Origin: Klebsiella sp. RHBSTW-00484
Lineage (GTDB): Bacteria; Pseudomonadota; Gammaproteobacteria; Enterobacterales; Enterobacteriaceae
Direction: 5' to 3'
Assembly (NCBI RefSeq): GCF_013705725.1
Contig: NZ_CP055481.1
Coordinates: 2,914,001-2,978,000, forward strand
DNA length: 64,000 nt
Both the position numbers and the translations under genes were made by a program. The notes under the pieces were generated by a model. That model searched no databases, was not told the DNA's origin, and saw only the letters and a list, made by a program, of their open reading frames with translations. Within the stretch, counting starts at the first letter, position 1. Every line of letters begins with the position of its first letter. This document shows positions 37,478 through 48,423 of this stretch, in pieces.

Positions 37478-37489
37478 CTGCGCTTCCTT

Positions 37490-37583
37490 CCCGGAGGCGA
37501 TGCTGCGCATCTGTCCGGGCTACCCACCTTCAGCCGTCTGTGAACCTGTAGCCCGGGCCAGGCGCTTTGCGCCGCGCCCGGGG
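37490..37583. repeat. REP/BIME-type repeat
   Basis: Starts CCCGGAGGCGATGCTGCGCA and includes TGTAGCCCGGGCCAGGCGC plus a GCGCTTTGCGCCGCGCCCGGG arm. It lies between convergent pptA and the porin gene. Confidence 0.75.
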
Positions 37584-37607
37584 GGAAGACCGCACCGTGC
37601 TGCTGTA

Positions 37608-39254
<1,647 letters not shown>

Positions 39255-40637
39255 TTACAGGGCGTGGTTTTCTCCAGATACCGACGAAGTGTCCGACGGT
39301 GCGCGGCGTCCGGCGTCGAGGTCGGCGCGGATCTGCTCGTACTGGTCGTCCAGGCGATAGAAGCGACCAATCCACAGCATCGAGGCGACAATCAGCAGTG
39401 CCGGAATGTAGAGATAACAGGCTTTAATCGCCAGCATCGCGCTGTCGCTTTGCGCCTGGTTGGCGATATAGCCGCCGGAAGAGAGCAGCACGCCGGTAAT
39501 CGCCCCCGCGCCTGCCATGGCGACTTTGCCGAGGAATCCGTTGATCGAGGTTAAAATCCCGGCGGTATTGATACCGGTTTTCCATACCCCGTAATCCACA
39601 GGGTCGGCCTGCATCGAGAAGTAGATCGCCGTGCGTTGCCCTGCGCCAAGCGACAGCACGACGGCACCGGCAATGAGCCCCCAGCTGTTGACGCCCGCCG
39701 CCATCATCATGCCCATACCGATAAGGTTAATCGCGCTGGCAATCAGATAAACGTGGCGTTTTTTCATGCGGCTGGCGAGCAGCGGCACGGTGAGGGTGCC
39801 GAGTAGTGGAACAAAAGTGGAGATCCCGGCAACGATCGCCGTCAGATCGTTATTGCCGACGTAATAGTGGAAGAAGTAAACCAGCGCCCCGGTCTGGAAG
39901 AAGAACGCACCCCACATCAGGAAAATATTAATGGCGAACACAAACCACGGACGGTTGGCGCGCAGGCTGACCCAGGCGCGTTTTAAGGTCATGCGTTCCT
40001 GAGTAATGCTGATATTTTCTTTGACGTTACGAAAACTCACCAGCAGGAAAAAGGTGGCAATCACGCCGAAAATCACCGCGGTATAGAAGAAACCGTGTTC
40101 CTGATTACCTTTGCCCAGCGCGCCGACGAGCGGTAGGGTAGCGACCGCAACAATCGTCGCCCCAAGCGATCCCAGCAGAATACGCACCGCTGACAGGGTC
40201 GTGCGCTCCCGCGAATCGTTCGTCAGAAACGGCAGCATCGCGCAGAACGGAATGTTGACGATGGTGTAGAGAAACGACAGGCACAGATAGGTGATAAACG
40301 CATAAATCAGCTTACCGGTGGTGCCGAAATCGGGCACGTAGAAGGCCAGAATACACAACAGCCCAAAAGGCACTGCACCAATCAACAAGTACGGACGACA
40401 GCGACCCCAGCGGGTGGTGGTGTTGTCGATAACCAGCCCCATCAGTACGTCGGCAACGCCATCTACCAGACGCGTGACGAGGAACATCAGGCCGACATAA
40501 TAGGCAGGAAGGCCCATCACGTCGGTGTAAAAGAACATCAGATAAAGAGAAATCATCTGCCACACGAGGTTGCAGGAGAGGTCAGCGATGCCGTAGCCAA
40601 CGCGCTGCCGCCACAGGGTAAAAGTTGTTTCTGCCAT
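39255..40637 (-). CDS. GPH-family glycoside:cation symporter (MelB-like)
   Basis: A 460-residue, 12-helix transporter with the melibiose-carrier type beginning (LWRQRVGYGIADLSCNLVWQ) and the loop TTRWGRCRPYLLIGAVPFGLL. It lies 25 bases after the rhamnosidase gene and 42 before the porin gene on the minus strand. It is the likely inner-membrane importer of intact rhamnosides for cytoplasmic hydrolysis. Substrate assignment is from context. Confidence 0.87.
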   Translation of the reverse strand: MAETTFTLWRQRVGYGIADLSCNLVWQMISLYLMFFYTDVMGLPAYYVGLMFLVTRLVDGVADVLMGLVIDNTTTRWGRCRPYLLIGAVPFGLLCILAFYVPDFGTTGKLIYAFITYLCLSFLYTIVNIPFCAMLPFLTNDSRERTTLSAVRILLGSLGATIVAVATLPLVGALGKGNQEHGFFYTAVIFGVIATFFLLVSFRNVKENISITQERMTLKRAWVSLRANRPWFVFAINIFLMWGAFFFQTGALVYFFHYYVGNNDLTAIVAGISTFVPLLGTLTVPLLASRMKKRHVYLIASAINLIGMGMMMAAGVNSWGLIAGAVVLSLGAGQRTAIYFSMQADPVDYGVWKTGINTAGILTSINGFLGKVAMAGAGAITGVLLSSGGYIANQAQSDSAMLAIKACYLYIPALLIVASMLWIGRFYRLDDQYEQIRADLDAGRRAPSDTSSVSGENHAL

Positions 40638-40662
40638 AAAATGAACTCGCTAATCGTTGTTG

Positions 40663-42234
40663 TTAAAGTCCGTACTGGCGAATAAACCAGGCCGGGGTAC
40701 AGCTCCACGCATGGCAATAACTGTTTATCAGTTTGCTGCCATAAGGGGAAAACTCAGGGCGCGCCGGGTCAAAAATTTCCCAAAAGGTGTCAGCGCCGTA
40801 ATCGACCATTGCGCCCCAGTAGGCTTTGATCTGCGCAATCGCCTCCTCGCGCAGCCCGCACTGCAAGAGGGCGGCGATATAGTGGTGGCGCAGATAGGGC
40901 GTGTTCATGGCGATAGCGGGGGGATTTTTCTCCAGGTTACGCATAATCTCCTGGCGCTGCTGAGGAGTACCGATTTCCGCCAGTACCAGCCAGATTTGCG
41001 AAGCCCACGAGACCTGTCGATGTGCGCCGCTAACGTAAAAGCCTTGCTGTTGGTCCCAGAGTTCACTTAGTGCCGCCGCTTTGAGCTGCTGTAAGCGGGT
41101 TTTGTAAGTTGCCGCGAGTTCAGGCTCAAAGCGTTCAGCCAGCCAGATGGCACGTTGCAGGCAGTAAATCAGCACTCCTTGTGCGGAGGCCTGTTTATTC
41201 AGCGACTCTTGCCAGTCGATAAATACCCACCAGTCGTCGCTATCGCGCACAAGGCCTGAGTCGTCGCAGCGGGTTAGCGCCAGTTCAATCTGACGCTTAG
41301 CCGTGGGCCACAACTCGTGAGCGGTGGCAATATCCTCAGCGCTTTGCAGATAGTTGTAGAGAACATCGACAAAAAACAGGGAGTAATCAAACAGGAAGGT
41401 GTCATCAGCAATGACATCCGGCTGGACGAAAACGTTGGCCGACACCATGCCATCTTCACGGGTATGCCCGGCGAAAAGGTACAGACAGCGACGCACAAGA
41501 TCGTGTCGGGCAAAGGTGACATCGTTAACCAGCGCCTGCAGGCGTAAATCGCCGAGCCACAGGCGGCGATCACGTTTGGGGCCGTCTTCGAAGACTTCCT
41601 GCATGCAGTTTTGCAGAGTCAGAACGGCAATCTGGTCGATCTCTTGCAGTTGCGGATCGGCGGAGATGCTCGCTGGACAAGTTTGGGTAGCCGAGGTCAC
41701 TGCGTTCACCTGTATCTGGTCGAAACGCAAGCGGAATTTACTCGATACCGCTTTGACCTCGATTTTCAGGAAGCGGAAGCAGTAGCGGCGCGGCAGGTCA
41801 AGCTCTGCGGGCAGTACGTCAAGCCACAGATCCTGCTGCTGTAGCCAACTGCTGCTGAGCCAGCCCTGGTATTCGCTGAAGGGTTCGCAGACTTCGCTGA
41901 GAGTTTCGCCAAAGGTGAGTTGCAGGTGTGCGGGGGCGTCCGGCGGGCTTCCTGCGCTCTGGCAGAGCAAATGCAGGTAGCCGACGTAGTGGCTGCCAAA
42001 ATCGATGATAACGCTATCGCCGCTGGTCAGTTCGCGCTGATAAAAGGCCTCCAGGGTACTCACCGTTTCGGCACGCCAGCCAAATAGCGCGCGGGAGTCG
42101 GCCCGGGCTTCTATCACGGCGACAGGCGGGTGTAGTTCGCTGCGCAGCGCGGGCCGGAGCGCCTCAGCGGTGCGTAAAAAATCCTGGTGACGGGTCATCT
42201 TGACCTGAGAATTATGCTGAATAGCCTGTGACAT
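40663..42234 (-). CDS. GH78-type alpha-L-rhamnosidase (cytoplasmic, compact form)
   Basis: About 523 residues from ATG 42234, preceded by AGAGGACGC; the open frame continues upstream but lacks a start signal. The (alpha/alpha)6 catalytic domain has the GH78 acid cluster FEDGPKRDRRLWLGDLR near 230, where two aspartates keep the spacing known from GH78 and the intermediate glutamate is replaced by aspartate; DTFWEIFDP near 470 holds the general-base glutamate candidate. No signal peptide. It probably releases rhamnose from imported glycosides. Confidence 0.85.
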   Translation of the reverse strand: MSQAIQHNSQVKMTRHQDFLRTAEALRPALRSELHPPVAVIEARADSRALFGWRAETVSTLEAFYQRELTSGDSVIIDFGSHYVGYLHLLCQSAGSPPDAPAHLQLTFGETLSEVCEPFSEYQGWLSSSWLQQQDLWLDVLPAELDLPRRYCFRFLKIEVKAVSSKFRLRFDQIQVNAVTSATQTCPASISADPQLQEIDQIAVLTLQNCMQEVFEDGPKRDRRLWLGDLRLQALVNDVTFARHDLVRRCLYLFAGHTREDGMVSANVFVQPDVIADDTFLFDYSLFFVDVLYNYLQSAEDIATAHELWPTAKRQIELALTRCDDSGLVRDSDDWWVFIDWQESLNKQASAQGVLIYCLQRAIWLAERFEPELAATYKTRLQQLKAAALSELWDQQQGFYVSGAHRQVSWASQIWLVLAEIGTPQQRQEIMRNLEKNPPAIAMNTPYLRHHYIAALLQCGLREEAIAQIKAYWGAMVDYGADTFWEIFDPARPEFSPYGSKLINSYCHAWSCTPAWFIRQYGL

Positions 42235-42295
42235 ACTGCGTCCTCTGTGTTTATTTGAGTGCAGCATAAGATGCCGCTGCCTGCGGCAACCACTC

Positions 42296-42329
42296 TGGCA
42301 ATGCCAAAGCGTTTGAGAAAATGGCAATG
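42296..42329. promoter_or_regulatory. Direct repeat TGGCAATG in the rhamnosidase/AraC divergent region
   Basis: TGGCAATG occurs at 42296-42303 and 42322-42329, 26 bases apart. Direct repeats of this kind suit an AraC-family dimer such as the one encoded at 42438. Confidence 0.35.
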
Positions 42330-42437
42330 ATGGTGGGATGGGGAGGTTGGCGATCACAATTCCATAAATCTTGCTCGTGACGACCGCCAAAATGCATTAT
42401 CTTGCCACTGCGCCGTATGCCGTTTTGGACTTAATAA

Positions 42438-43262
42438 ATGATGATGTTGACCGTTGAGTATTATTTCACCCATCCGCAAGATAAGCTGGGGATGTACGCC
42501 AGCGACCCGGAAGATAATAGCCATGAGCATAGTCACGAGTTTGCCGAACTGGTGATTGTTGAAGAGGGACACGGTTTACACGTTATTAATGGTCGGCCTT
42601 TATATATTCAACAGGGCGATGTTTTTTACGTTCAACCGGGCGATGTGCATTATTATGATGAGCTGGGGACGCTTAAGCTGATTAATGTGTTAATTAATCC
42701 GCTGGTTGAGTTTCGATATTTACAGCATCTTGATGCATTATTACAGACGTTCTCGGCGCAGCAGGCTTCTTGCTACGGTTGGCTGGCCCCGGATACCCGT
42801 CATATCTGCCGGGAGCTGGTTGAAAAGATATTCTCGGCTGAATGCCAGCAGGCTGAAAATAGCGCACTGCGCGAAGCTGCGTTTTTCCAGCTTGTTACCA
42901 CCATTTTGCATGCGGAATCAGAGGCCGAATATAGCAATACAAAGTATAAGCTACATAAGTTGCTTACCTGGTTACAGGAGCACTGTTTTGAGGAACATAA
43001 TTGGCAGCAATTGGCGGAGAAATTTCATCTGACTACGCGAACCGCTTTTCGCCATATTAAAGAGGCCACCGGGCTGACGCCGGATAATTATTTAAAACGC
43101 CTGCGCTTAGTTTCGGCCCGCGTAAAATTACGCGAAACCGATATGACGATTACAGAAGTGGCTTATTTATGCGGTTTCGCGAACAGTAACCACTTCACCA
43201 CCTTATATAAAAAAGTGTTTGGCCTGACCCCTAGCGAAGACCGGCGTCGTTTGCTGCGCTGA
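42438..43262 (+). CDS. AraC-family regulator (RhaS/RhaR-like)
   Basis: A 274-residue protein with an N-terminal cupin sensor (HEHSHEFAELVIVEEGHG, VQPGDVHYYDE) and a C-terminal double HTH (LAEKFHLTTRTAFRHIKEATGLTPDNYLKRLRL, EVAYLCGFANSNHFTTLYKKVFGLTPSE). The architecture matches the rhamnose regulators RhaS/RhaR. It diverges from the rhamnosidase operon, so it is probably its activator, with rhamnose or a rhamnoside as effector. Two or three in-frame Met at the start are possible. Confidence 0.85.
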   Translation: MMMLTVEYYFTHPQDKLGMYASDPEDNSHEHSHEFAELVIVEEGHGLHVINGRPLYIQQGDVFYVQPGDVHYYDELGTLKLINVLINPLVEFRYLQHLDALLQTFSAQQASCYGWLAPDTRHICRELVEKIFSAECQQAENSALREAAFFQLVTTILHAESEAEYSNTKYKLHKLLTWLQEHCFEEHNWQQLAEKFHLTTRTAFRHIKEATGLTPDNYLKRLRLVSARVKLRETDMTITEVAYLCGFANSNHFTTLYKKVFGLTPSEDRRRLLR

Positions 43263-43270
43263 GACAAAGA

Positions 43271-43789
43271 TTATGTCAACGGCACATTTTGTTCCTTTGC
43301 CCATTTGCGCAAACGACCACAGGCGTTGGCATAAGGTGACGAGGTGTTGAAGGAGATCATCCGCCCCAGCGTCCATTTGCCATACCACGGTTGGCCGTAA
43401 AGCGTGTTGTCATCCCGCGCTTCGATGCAGGCGACAATCTGCTGTTTCGCCTGATGCAGGGCAGTAAGCAGAGCAGGGTAATTCAGCGATGGATAATCGG
43501 CATAGAACTTCTGCGCCAGTAGTCCGAGCTGGTTCCATTTAAAGCCGGTTTCCGGGAAGTCGATAGGCTGCCGGCTTTCGTCAAGAGTTATCCATTTGAG
43601 CACCAGTTCATTCCATCCCAGCAGATAGCAGACCAGATCGCGAACGCTCATCATCGTACCCTGTGCGTGACCAGCCAGAGTCTTTTCGTCCGTTTTATCT
43701 TCGGGAATATGTGCCAGGTAATCGGCCAATTTAGCGAAGTTTTTTTCGATGGCTGCCAGTAGCTGATCCTGGGTTTGCGGTACGCTCAT
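43271..43789 (-). CDS. ClbS/DfsB-family four-helix bundle protein
   Basis: About 172 residues from ATG 43789, preceded by AAGGAACTC; an ATG at 43813 is weaker. It has the DinB/DfsB-like helical pattern with PQTQDQLLAAIEKNFAKLADYLAHIP, the motif SVRDLVCYLLGWNELVLKWI near residue 50 and PWYGKWTLGRMISFNT near 140. The family includes the colibactin self-resistance hydrolase ClbS and the stress protein DfsB. No colibactin genes are nearby. Function here is unknown. Confidence 0.78.
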   Translation of the reverse strand: MSVPQTQDQLLAAIEKNFAKLADYLAHIPEDKTDEKTLAGHAQGTMMSVRDLVCYLLGWNELVLKWITLDESRQPIDFPETGFKWNQLGLLAQKFYADYPSLNYPALLTALHQAKQQIVACIEARDDNTLYGQPWYGKWTLGRMISFNTSSPYANACGRLRKWAKEQNVPLT

Positions 43790-43815
43790 AGTGAGTTCCT
43801 TTCTAAGTGACATGA

Positions 43816-43975
43816 TTCCCCGGAGGCGATGCTACGCATCTGTCCGGGCTACCGGTCTTCAGACGTCTGCGAGCCCGTAGCCCGGGCCAGGCGCTTTGCG
43901 CCGCCCCCGGGAAGAAGAGCGCAGGGTGTTGCCGAATTATCCCGGAGGCGATGCTGCATATCTGTCCGGGCTACC
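43816..43975. repeat. REP/BIME-type repeats (two partial units)
   Basis: CCCCGGAGGCGATGCTACGC with CCCGGGCCAGGCGC arms, followed by a second CCCGGAGGCGATGCTGCATA unit that breaks off. It lies next to yddH. Confidence 0.72.
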
Positions 43976-44003
43976 GTTCTCAACAATCTGCGGTCGGCAA
44001 GGT

Positions 44004-44585
44004 TTACTCTTCTGGGGTATTAGCCTGTACGTGGCGACCGCTGGCGACAAAATTGCCGGTGCCGAGATGATGCAGTGTATTGATCTTATCTTCGTCGAAC
44101 TGCCAGCGACCGGTAACAAACGCGCGCTCATCGGCAGCGGCGGAAACCACCTCGCCAAACAGGGTATCGTACTGCTCCTGGGCCGCGGTTGGCGGCAGCA
44201 GGCGGCACTCCATCCACGCCAGACATTTCTCTTCAATCAGCGGCAAACCCAGCACCGGGCCTTGCACCACCGGAATGCCATAAGCGTTAAATTTATCCTC
44301 ATCGCGCCCGCTGATGCTGCCGACCGCGTAGGTCCAGCTTGCGGCCTCCACGCCGGGGACGACGATGCCGAAGGTGCCGTTGCGCTCAATAATTTCCCGC
44401 GTCCAGGCGCTTTTATCCACCACGATAGCCAGCCTCGGCGGCGCGAACTCCACCGGCATCGACCACGCGGCGGCCATGACGTTACGGCGTTGAGACTGGG
44501 CGTCATAGCTGGTTATCAGAATGGTCGGGCCATGATTAAGCAGGCGACTGGCGTACTGGAGTTCCACGTGGCGAAAACGGCTCAT
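44004..44585 (-). CDS. yddH: Flavin reductase-like protein YddH
   Basis: About 193 residues from ATG 44585 (AAGGAACGC upstream; the longer frame lacks a ribosome site). The FMN-binding split-barrel start MSRFRHVELQYASRLLNHG and AAAWSMPVEFAPPRLAIVVDKS closely match my memory of E. coli YddH. It probably binds FMN and reduces it or another flavin. It stands between pptA-type and nhoA-type neighbours, as in E. coli, interrupted by other genes. Confidence 0.88.
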   Translation of the reverse strand: MSRFRHVELQYASRLLNHGPTILITSYDAQSQRRNVMAAAWSMPVEFAPPRLAIVVDKSAWTREIIERNGTFGIVVPGVEAASWTYAVGSISGRDEDKFNAYGIPVVQGPVLGLPLIEEKCLAWMECRLLPPTAAQEQYDTLFGEVVSAAADERAFVTGRWQFDEDKINTLHHLGTGNFVASGRHVQANTPEE

Positions 44586-44685
44586 ATGCGTTCCTTGGTA
44601 AATGGGTCTGATGCCTGACCACACGTTAATCCGCAATGAAAATGTAATCAATACGTCATACAGGCTCCCTATAGTCGGCACCGCG

Positions 44686-44809
44686 ATACCCTAAATAATT
44701 CGAGTTGCAGGCAGGCGGCAAGTGAGCGAATCCCCTGGAGCTTACTTTGGTAAGTGACTGGGGTGAACGAATGCGGCCAACGCACATGCAACTTGAAGTA
44801 TGACGGGTA
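44686..44809 (+). repeat. ERIC (IRU) element
   Basis: Begins ATACCCTAAATAATTCGAG and ends ACTTGAAGTATGACGGGTA, with the GAATCCCC...GTAAGTGACTGGGGTGAACG core. Same orientation and nearly identical to the 11931 copy. It lies between yddH and the iron-type ABC operon. Confidence 0.9.
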
Positions 44810-44832
44810 AAAGTCCCAAAGAGGATCACAAT

Positions 44833-44925
44833 ATGTTAGCTCCCCTGAATTTATCTCAGGTGAGCGCGGCCCGGCGGATGTTGACCGCGGGTAGAGCATC
44901 GCTTTCCCAATGGAGAGGGCGATAA
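44833..44925 (+). CDS. 30-codon leader ORF coupled to the ABC ATPase gene
   Basis: ATG 44833 follows AGAGGATCAC; the frame encodes 30 residues beginning MLAPLNLSQVSAARR and ending SQWRGR. Its TAA overlaps the ATPase ATG as TAATG, which implies translational reinitiation. No homologue is known to me. It could be a real microprotein or a translated leader setting the ATPase level. Absence from the gene track reflects its length only. Confidence 0.5.
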   Translation: MLAPLNLSQVSAARRMLTAGRASLSQWRGR

Positions 44926-45626
44926 TGCGCGCGCTTACCAGCATTAAACTCGACGGCGTTTCCTTCGCCTTCGGCACTCATACCGTTCTTAATCAGATCA
45001 GTCTGCATATCGACGCGGGCAGCATCGTTGCGCTGCTGGGGCCTTCGGGCTGCGGCAAAAGCACGCTGCTGCGCTTGCTCGCTGGGCTAACCGTACCTGC
45101 TTGCGGTGAAATTCACTTCGGCGATCGTCTGGTGGCGAAAACCGGCTGGGGAATGCCCCCGGAACAGCGCGATCTCGGTATGGTCTTTCAGGATTATGCT
45201 CTGTGGCCGCATATGACTGCCGCGCAGAACGTGGCTTTTCCGCTGCGTATGCGCGGTGTAGCGCGTCACGAACGGCAAAAGCGCGTCGAGGAGGCGCTGG
45301 CGATGGTCGGTCTCAACGGCTTTGCTGACCGCAAACCGTCGGGGCTTTCCGGCGGTCAGCAGCAGCGCGTCGCCCTGGCCCGCGCCATTGTGGCAGAACC
45401 CCGCGTGCTGCTGTTTGATGAGCCGCTCTCCAACCTCGACAGCGAACTGCGCGAGTCGCTATGCGTGGAGATGAGCCGCCTGCTGCGCCAGTTGGGTATT
45501 ACAGCCGTCTACGTCACCCACGACCGTCGTGAAGCCGAGCTGCTGGCAGACAAGATTGTGCATTTATCTGCGGGCAGCATTGCCGCCGTCCGCGCCGTTA
45601 CTTCATCCTCAGGGGAACCCGCATGA
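44925..45626 (+). CDS. Fe(III)/phosphonate-type ABC transporter ATP-binding protein
   Basis: About 233 residues from ATG 44925 (GAGAGGG upstream; an ATG at 44910 is possible). Complete ATPase motifs: [51 protein letters not shown] and the HD switch. FbpC/PotA-type helical insert. It overlaps the binding-protein gene by ATGA. Likely transports an iron chelate or a 2-aminoethylphosphonate-like ligand. Confidence 0.85.
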   Translation: MRALTSIKLDGVSFAFGTHTVLNQISLHIDAGSIVALLGPSGCGKSTLLRLLAGLTVPACGEIHFGDRLVAKTGWGMPPEQRDLGMVFQDYALWPHMTAAQNVAFPLRMRGVARHERQKRVEEALAMVGLNGFADRKPSGLSGGQQQRVALARAIVAEPRVLLFDEPLSNLDSELRESLCVEMSRLLRQLGITAVYVTHDRREAELLADKIVHLSAGSIAAVRAVTSSSGEPA

Positions 45627-46591
45627 AAACCGTTATGACCATTAAGACAGGAGTTGCGCTCGCGATTATGTTATCGACCACCATGATCTCCAGCGCCCAC
45701 GCGCTGACCGTATACACCGCCGGTCCGGGCTCTCTGGCGAAAAGTCTCGCCAGCGGCTATGAGAAGAAAACCGGGGTGAAGGTGAATATTTTCCAGGCCA
45801 CTACCGGCAAGGTGATGGCGCGTCTTGAAGCCGAACAGGCGAACCCGCAGGCGGACGTGCTGATCTCAGCTTCCTGGGACACGGCGGAGGATTTGCATAA
45901 CCGCGGCTGGCTACTGGCGTATCAGAGTGCTAATGCCAATAAGGTTCCGGCGAATCTGAAATCCGCTGATTACGTCGCTCAGGGTATTTCGGCGCTGGGG
46001 ATCGTCTGGAACACCAAAAGCGGCACACCGGAGCCGAAAGAGTGGCGCGACCTGACCGAAGCCGCGTTCAAAGATAAAGTCACCACGCCGGACCCGGCGC
46101 TCTCCGGCGCGTCGCTGGATTTGCTGATCGGGTTACAGAATGGCATGGGTGATAAAGCCTGGGCGCTGTTTGACGACCTGAAAAAGAACGGCATGGTGGT
46201 CAGCGGGCCGAATGCCCAGGCGGTAACGCCGGTGATGCAGGGGGCAAAAGCGGCGGTCTTCGGCGCGGTGGACTATGTCTCTTACGGCAATATTCATCAG
46301 GGTGAATCGCTGAAGGTGATTTTCCCGGCCAGCGGTACGGTTATTGCGCCGCGTCCAATGATGATCCTCAAAACCAGCCAGCATGCAGACGATGCCAAAG
46401 CTTTTGTTGACTATGTCCTGTCGCCGGAAGGCCAGACGCTGGTCGCCGATGCCTGGTTAATGCCCGCCCGTAGCGATGTTAAGGCTAAGCGTCCGCTGCT
46501 CAATGAGCTGAAAATTCTGCCGACCACCAGCGATGGCAACAGCGAACGTAGCGCGGTCCTTTCACGTTTTAATTCGCTCTTCGCGCAGTAA
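45623..46591 (+). CDS. Periplasmic substrate-binding protein of the iron/AEP-type ABC transporter
   Basis: A 322-residue protein with a signal peptide to about residue 28 (SSAHA). FbpA/AfuA-like layout: YTAGPGSLAKSLASGYEKKTGVKV, DVLISASWDTAEDL, GISALGIVWNTKSG and VDYVLSPEGQTLVADAWLMPARSD. The dityrosine iron motif of FbpA is not evident (GAVDYVSYGN has isolated tyrosines), so the ligand may be an organic or chelated one. ATGA overlap with the ATPase. Confidence 0.82.
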   Translation: MKTVMTIKTGVALAIMLSTTMISSAHALTVYTAGPGSLAKSLASGYEKKTGVKVNIFQATTGKVMARLEAEQANPQADVLISASWDTAEDLHNRGWLLAYQSANANKVPANLKSADYVAQGISALGIVWNTKSGTPEPKEWRDLTEAAFKDKVTTPDPALSGASLDLLIGLQNGMGDKAWALFDDLKKNGMVVSGPNAQAVTPVMQGAKAAVFGAVDYVSYGNIHQGESLKVIFPASGTVIAPRPMMILKTSQHADDAKAFVDYVLSPEGQTLVADAWLMPARSDVKAKRPLLNELKILPTTSDGNSERSAVLSRFNSLFAQ

Positions 46592-46693
46592 ACCGATTTC
46601 CCCGGGTTGCGAAACGTTGCTCGGCCAATGTAGCCCAGTCATACAGTAGCGCAATCGGGAAGATGCAACGCTGAGGCATCAGGGCCCGGCGCA

Positions 46694-46737
46694 TCTCCCG
46701 GAGGCGGCGCTGGCGCACCTGTCCGGGCTGCCGGATC
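46694..46737. repeat. REP-type unit inside the ABC operon
   Basis: CTCCCGGAGGCGGCGCTGGC and CCTGTCCGGGCTGCCGGATC form one REP-like hairpin in the 176-base gap between binding protein and permease genes. It may stabilise the upstream mRNA. Confidence 0.65.
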
Positions 46738-46767
46738 GCAGACGGGGATCGTTTCCAGGAAAAGACC

Positions 46768-48423
46768 GTGAAACAGAAACTTATTTCGACGGGAACGCTA
46801 ACGGCGCTGCTGGTGCTGGTGGCGTTACCGCTCTTTTTTATCGTCCTACAGGCGATATTCCCCCAGTTTAGCGCCGGTTCGCTGGGCGGCGCGTTTAGCG
46901 GCGTATCGACGTTGATTGCCGACCCGCAACTGCCGACGATGCTTGGCGGCACCCTATGGGTGGCCTGCGGCGTGGCGCTGATGAGCGTGATTATCGGTTT
47001 GCCGCTGGGCGTGCTGCGCGGATTGTTTAATTTACCGTTACCCCGCCTGTGGGATCTGCTATTTCTGATCCCCTTTCTTACGCCACCGTATATTGCCGCG
47101 CTGTCATGGATGCTGGTACTGCAAAGCAACGGCTATCTGCAACAGCTGACCGGCTGGGATCTGAACGATCTGCTGTTCAGCCGCAGCGGGATTGTGCTGG
47201 TGATGACCCTCAACATCTTCCCGGTAGTCTATTTTGCGGTCTCGCGCAGCCTGCTGGCGAGCGGTCAGCGGCTGGCGATAGTGGCGCGGGTGCACGGAGC
47301 CAGCGCCTGGCGGGCGTTCTGGCATATCACGCTGCCGATGCTTTCTCCGGCGCTGGCGGCGGGGATGCTGCTGGCGTTTACCCTCGCCATTGAAGAGTAC
47401 GGCGTTCCGGCGGCGCTCGGTTCACGGGCGGGGCTGGTGATGCTCACCGTCGGGATAGAGAAAAAACTCGCCGACTGGCCTATCGACCTGCCGGGCGCGT
47501 CGCTGCTGTCATTGCTGCTGATTGCGGTAGCGCTGCTGGCCTGGTGGCTGCAAAAGCGGCTGGTTGGCGATAAAGAAGTGACCAGCGTAACCGGCAAGCC
47601 GGGAGAGAATAGCGGGGCGGATTTAGGCTGGCTGACGCTTCCGGCGGTGTTGTTTATGGCGGGCATCGGCGGGCTGGCTGTGCTGCTGCCGGGGGCATCG
47701 ATGGTGCTGACCAGCCTGATGGGGACGCTGTCGGGTGGTATTCATGCCGACAATTTTACCTTCAGGCATTTCGAAGCGCTGTTTGCCCAGCAGGGCGATG
47801 CGCTGTCGGCGCTGGGGACCAGCCTTTCGCTGGCGCTGGCTTCAGCGTTGATCGTCGGTTTGGTCGGTATGCTCGCCGCCTGGCTGGTATTGGTGCAGAA
47901 AATCAGGGGGAGTGCGATTGTCGATGCATTATCGCTGATGCCAGCAGCGCTGCCGGGCGTGGTGGTCGGCGTTGGGCTGATTCTGCTGTGGAATCAGCCG
48001 TTCTGGCCGGTTTCTCCCTATAACACCTGGTTTATGCTGCTGCTTTCTTATTGCTGTCTGCTGCTACCGTGGCCGGTGCGCTATGTCGGCAGCGCGCTGC
48101 GCCAACTCGGTAATAATCTTGAACCGGCGGCGCGGGTGCATGGCGCTACGCCATTGCAGGCGCTACGTTTGATCGTTCTGCCGCTGGTGTTTCCGGCGCA
48201 GCTGGCGGCGATGCTGATGGTGTTTGCCGTGGCTTCCCGCGAGCTCGTGACCTCGCTGCTGCTGGCTCCAGCGGGGACGCAAACCGTGGCGGTGTTTATC
48301 TGGCGTCAGTTTGAGCAGGGCTCGGTAGGGCAAGGGATGGCAATGGCTTCCCTGACGCTATTTACTGGCCTGGCTTTAATGCTCAGCGCGCTGGCGTTGA
48401 TGCAGCGGGGCACGCGTGAATAA
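46768..48423 (+). CDS. Two-domain ABC permease (FbpB/AfuB type)
   Basis: A 551-residue inner-membrane permease with about 12 helices formed by two fused permease halves. Each half contains an EAA-type loop: ARVHGASAWRAFWHITLPMLSPALAAG near residue 173 and ARVHGATPLQALRLIVLPLVFPAQLAA near 460. It completes the 44925-46591 transporter. Start follows CAGGAAAAGACC. The REP hairpin in front may tune its expression. Confidence 0.85.
   Translation: MKQKLISTGTLTALLVLVALPLFFIVLQAIFPQFSAGSLGGAFSGVSTLIADPQLPTMLGGTLWVACGVALMSVIIGLPLGVLRGLFNLPLPRLWDLLFLIPFLTPPYIAALSWMLVLQSNGYLQQLTGWDLNDLLFSRSGIVLVMTLNIFPVVYFAVSRSLLASGQRLAIVARVHGASAWRAFWHITLPMLSPALAAGMLLAFTLAIEEYGVPAALGSRAGLVMLTVGIEKKLADWPIDLPGASLLSLLLIAVALLAWWLQKRLVGDKEVTSVTGKPGENSGADLGWLTLPAVLFMAGIGGLAVLLPGASMVLTSLMGTLSGGIHADNFTFRHFEALFAQQGDALSALGTSLSLALASALIVGLVGMLAAWLVLVQKIRGSAIVDALSLMPAALPGVVVGVGLILLWNQPFWPVSPYNTWFMLLLSYCCLLLPWPVRYVGSALRQLGNNLEPAARVHGATPLQALRLIVLPLVFPAQLAAMLMVFAVASRELVTSLLLAPAGTQTVAVFIWRQFEQGSVGQGMAMASLTLFTGLALMLSALALMQRGTRE

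Noticed and set aside
43271..43789. Colibactin self-resistance (ClbS) as evidence of a pks island
   Set aside because: The protein is only a family relative, and no polyketide or peptide synthase genes lie nearby.
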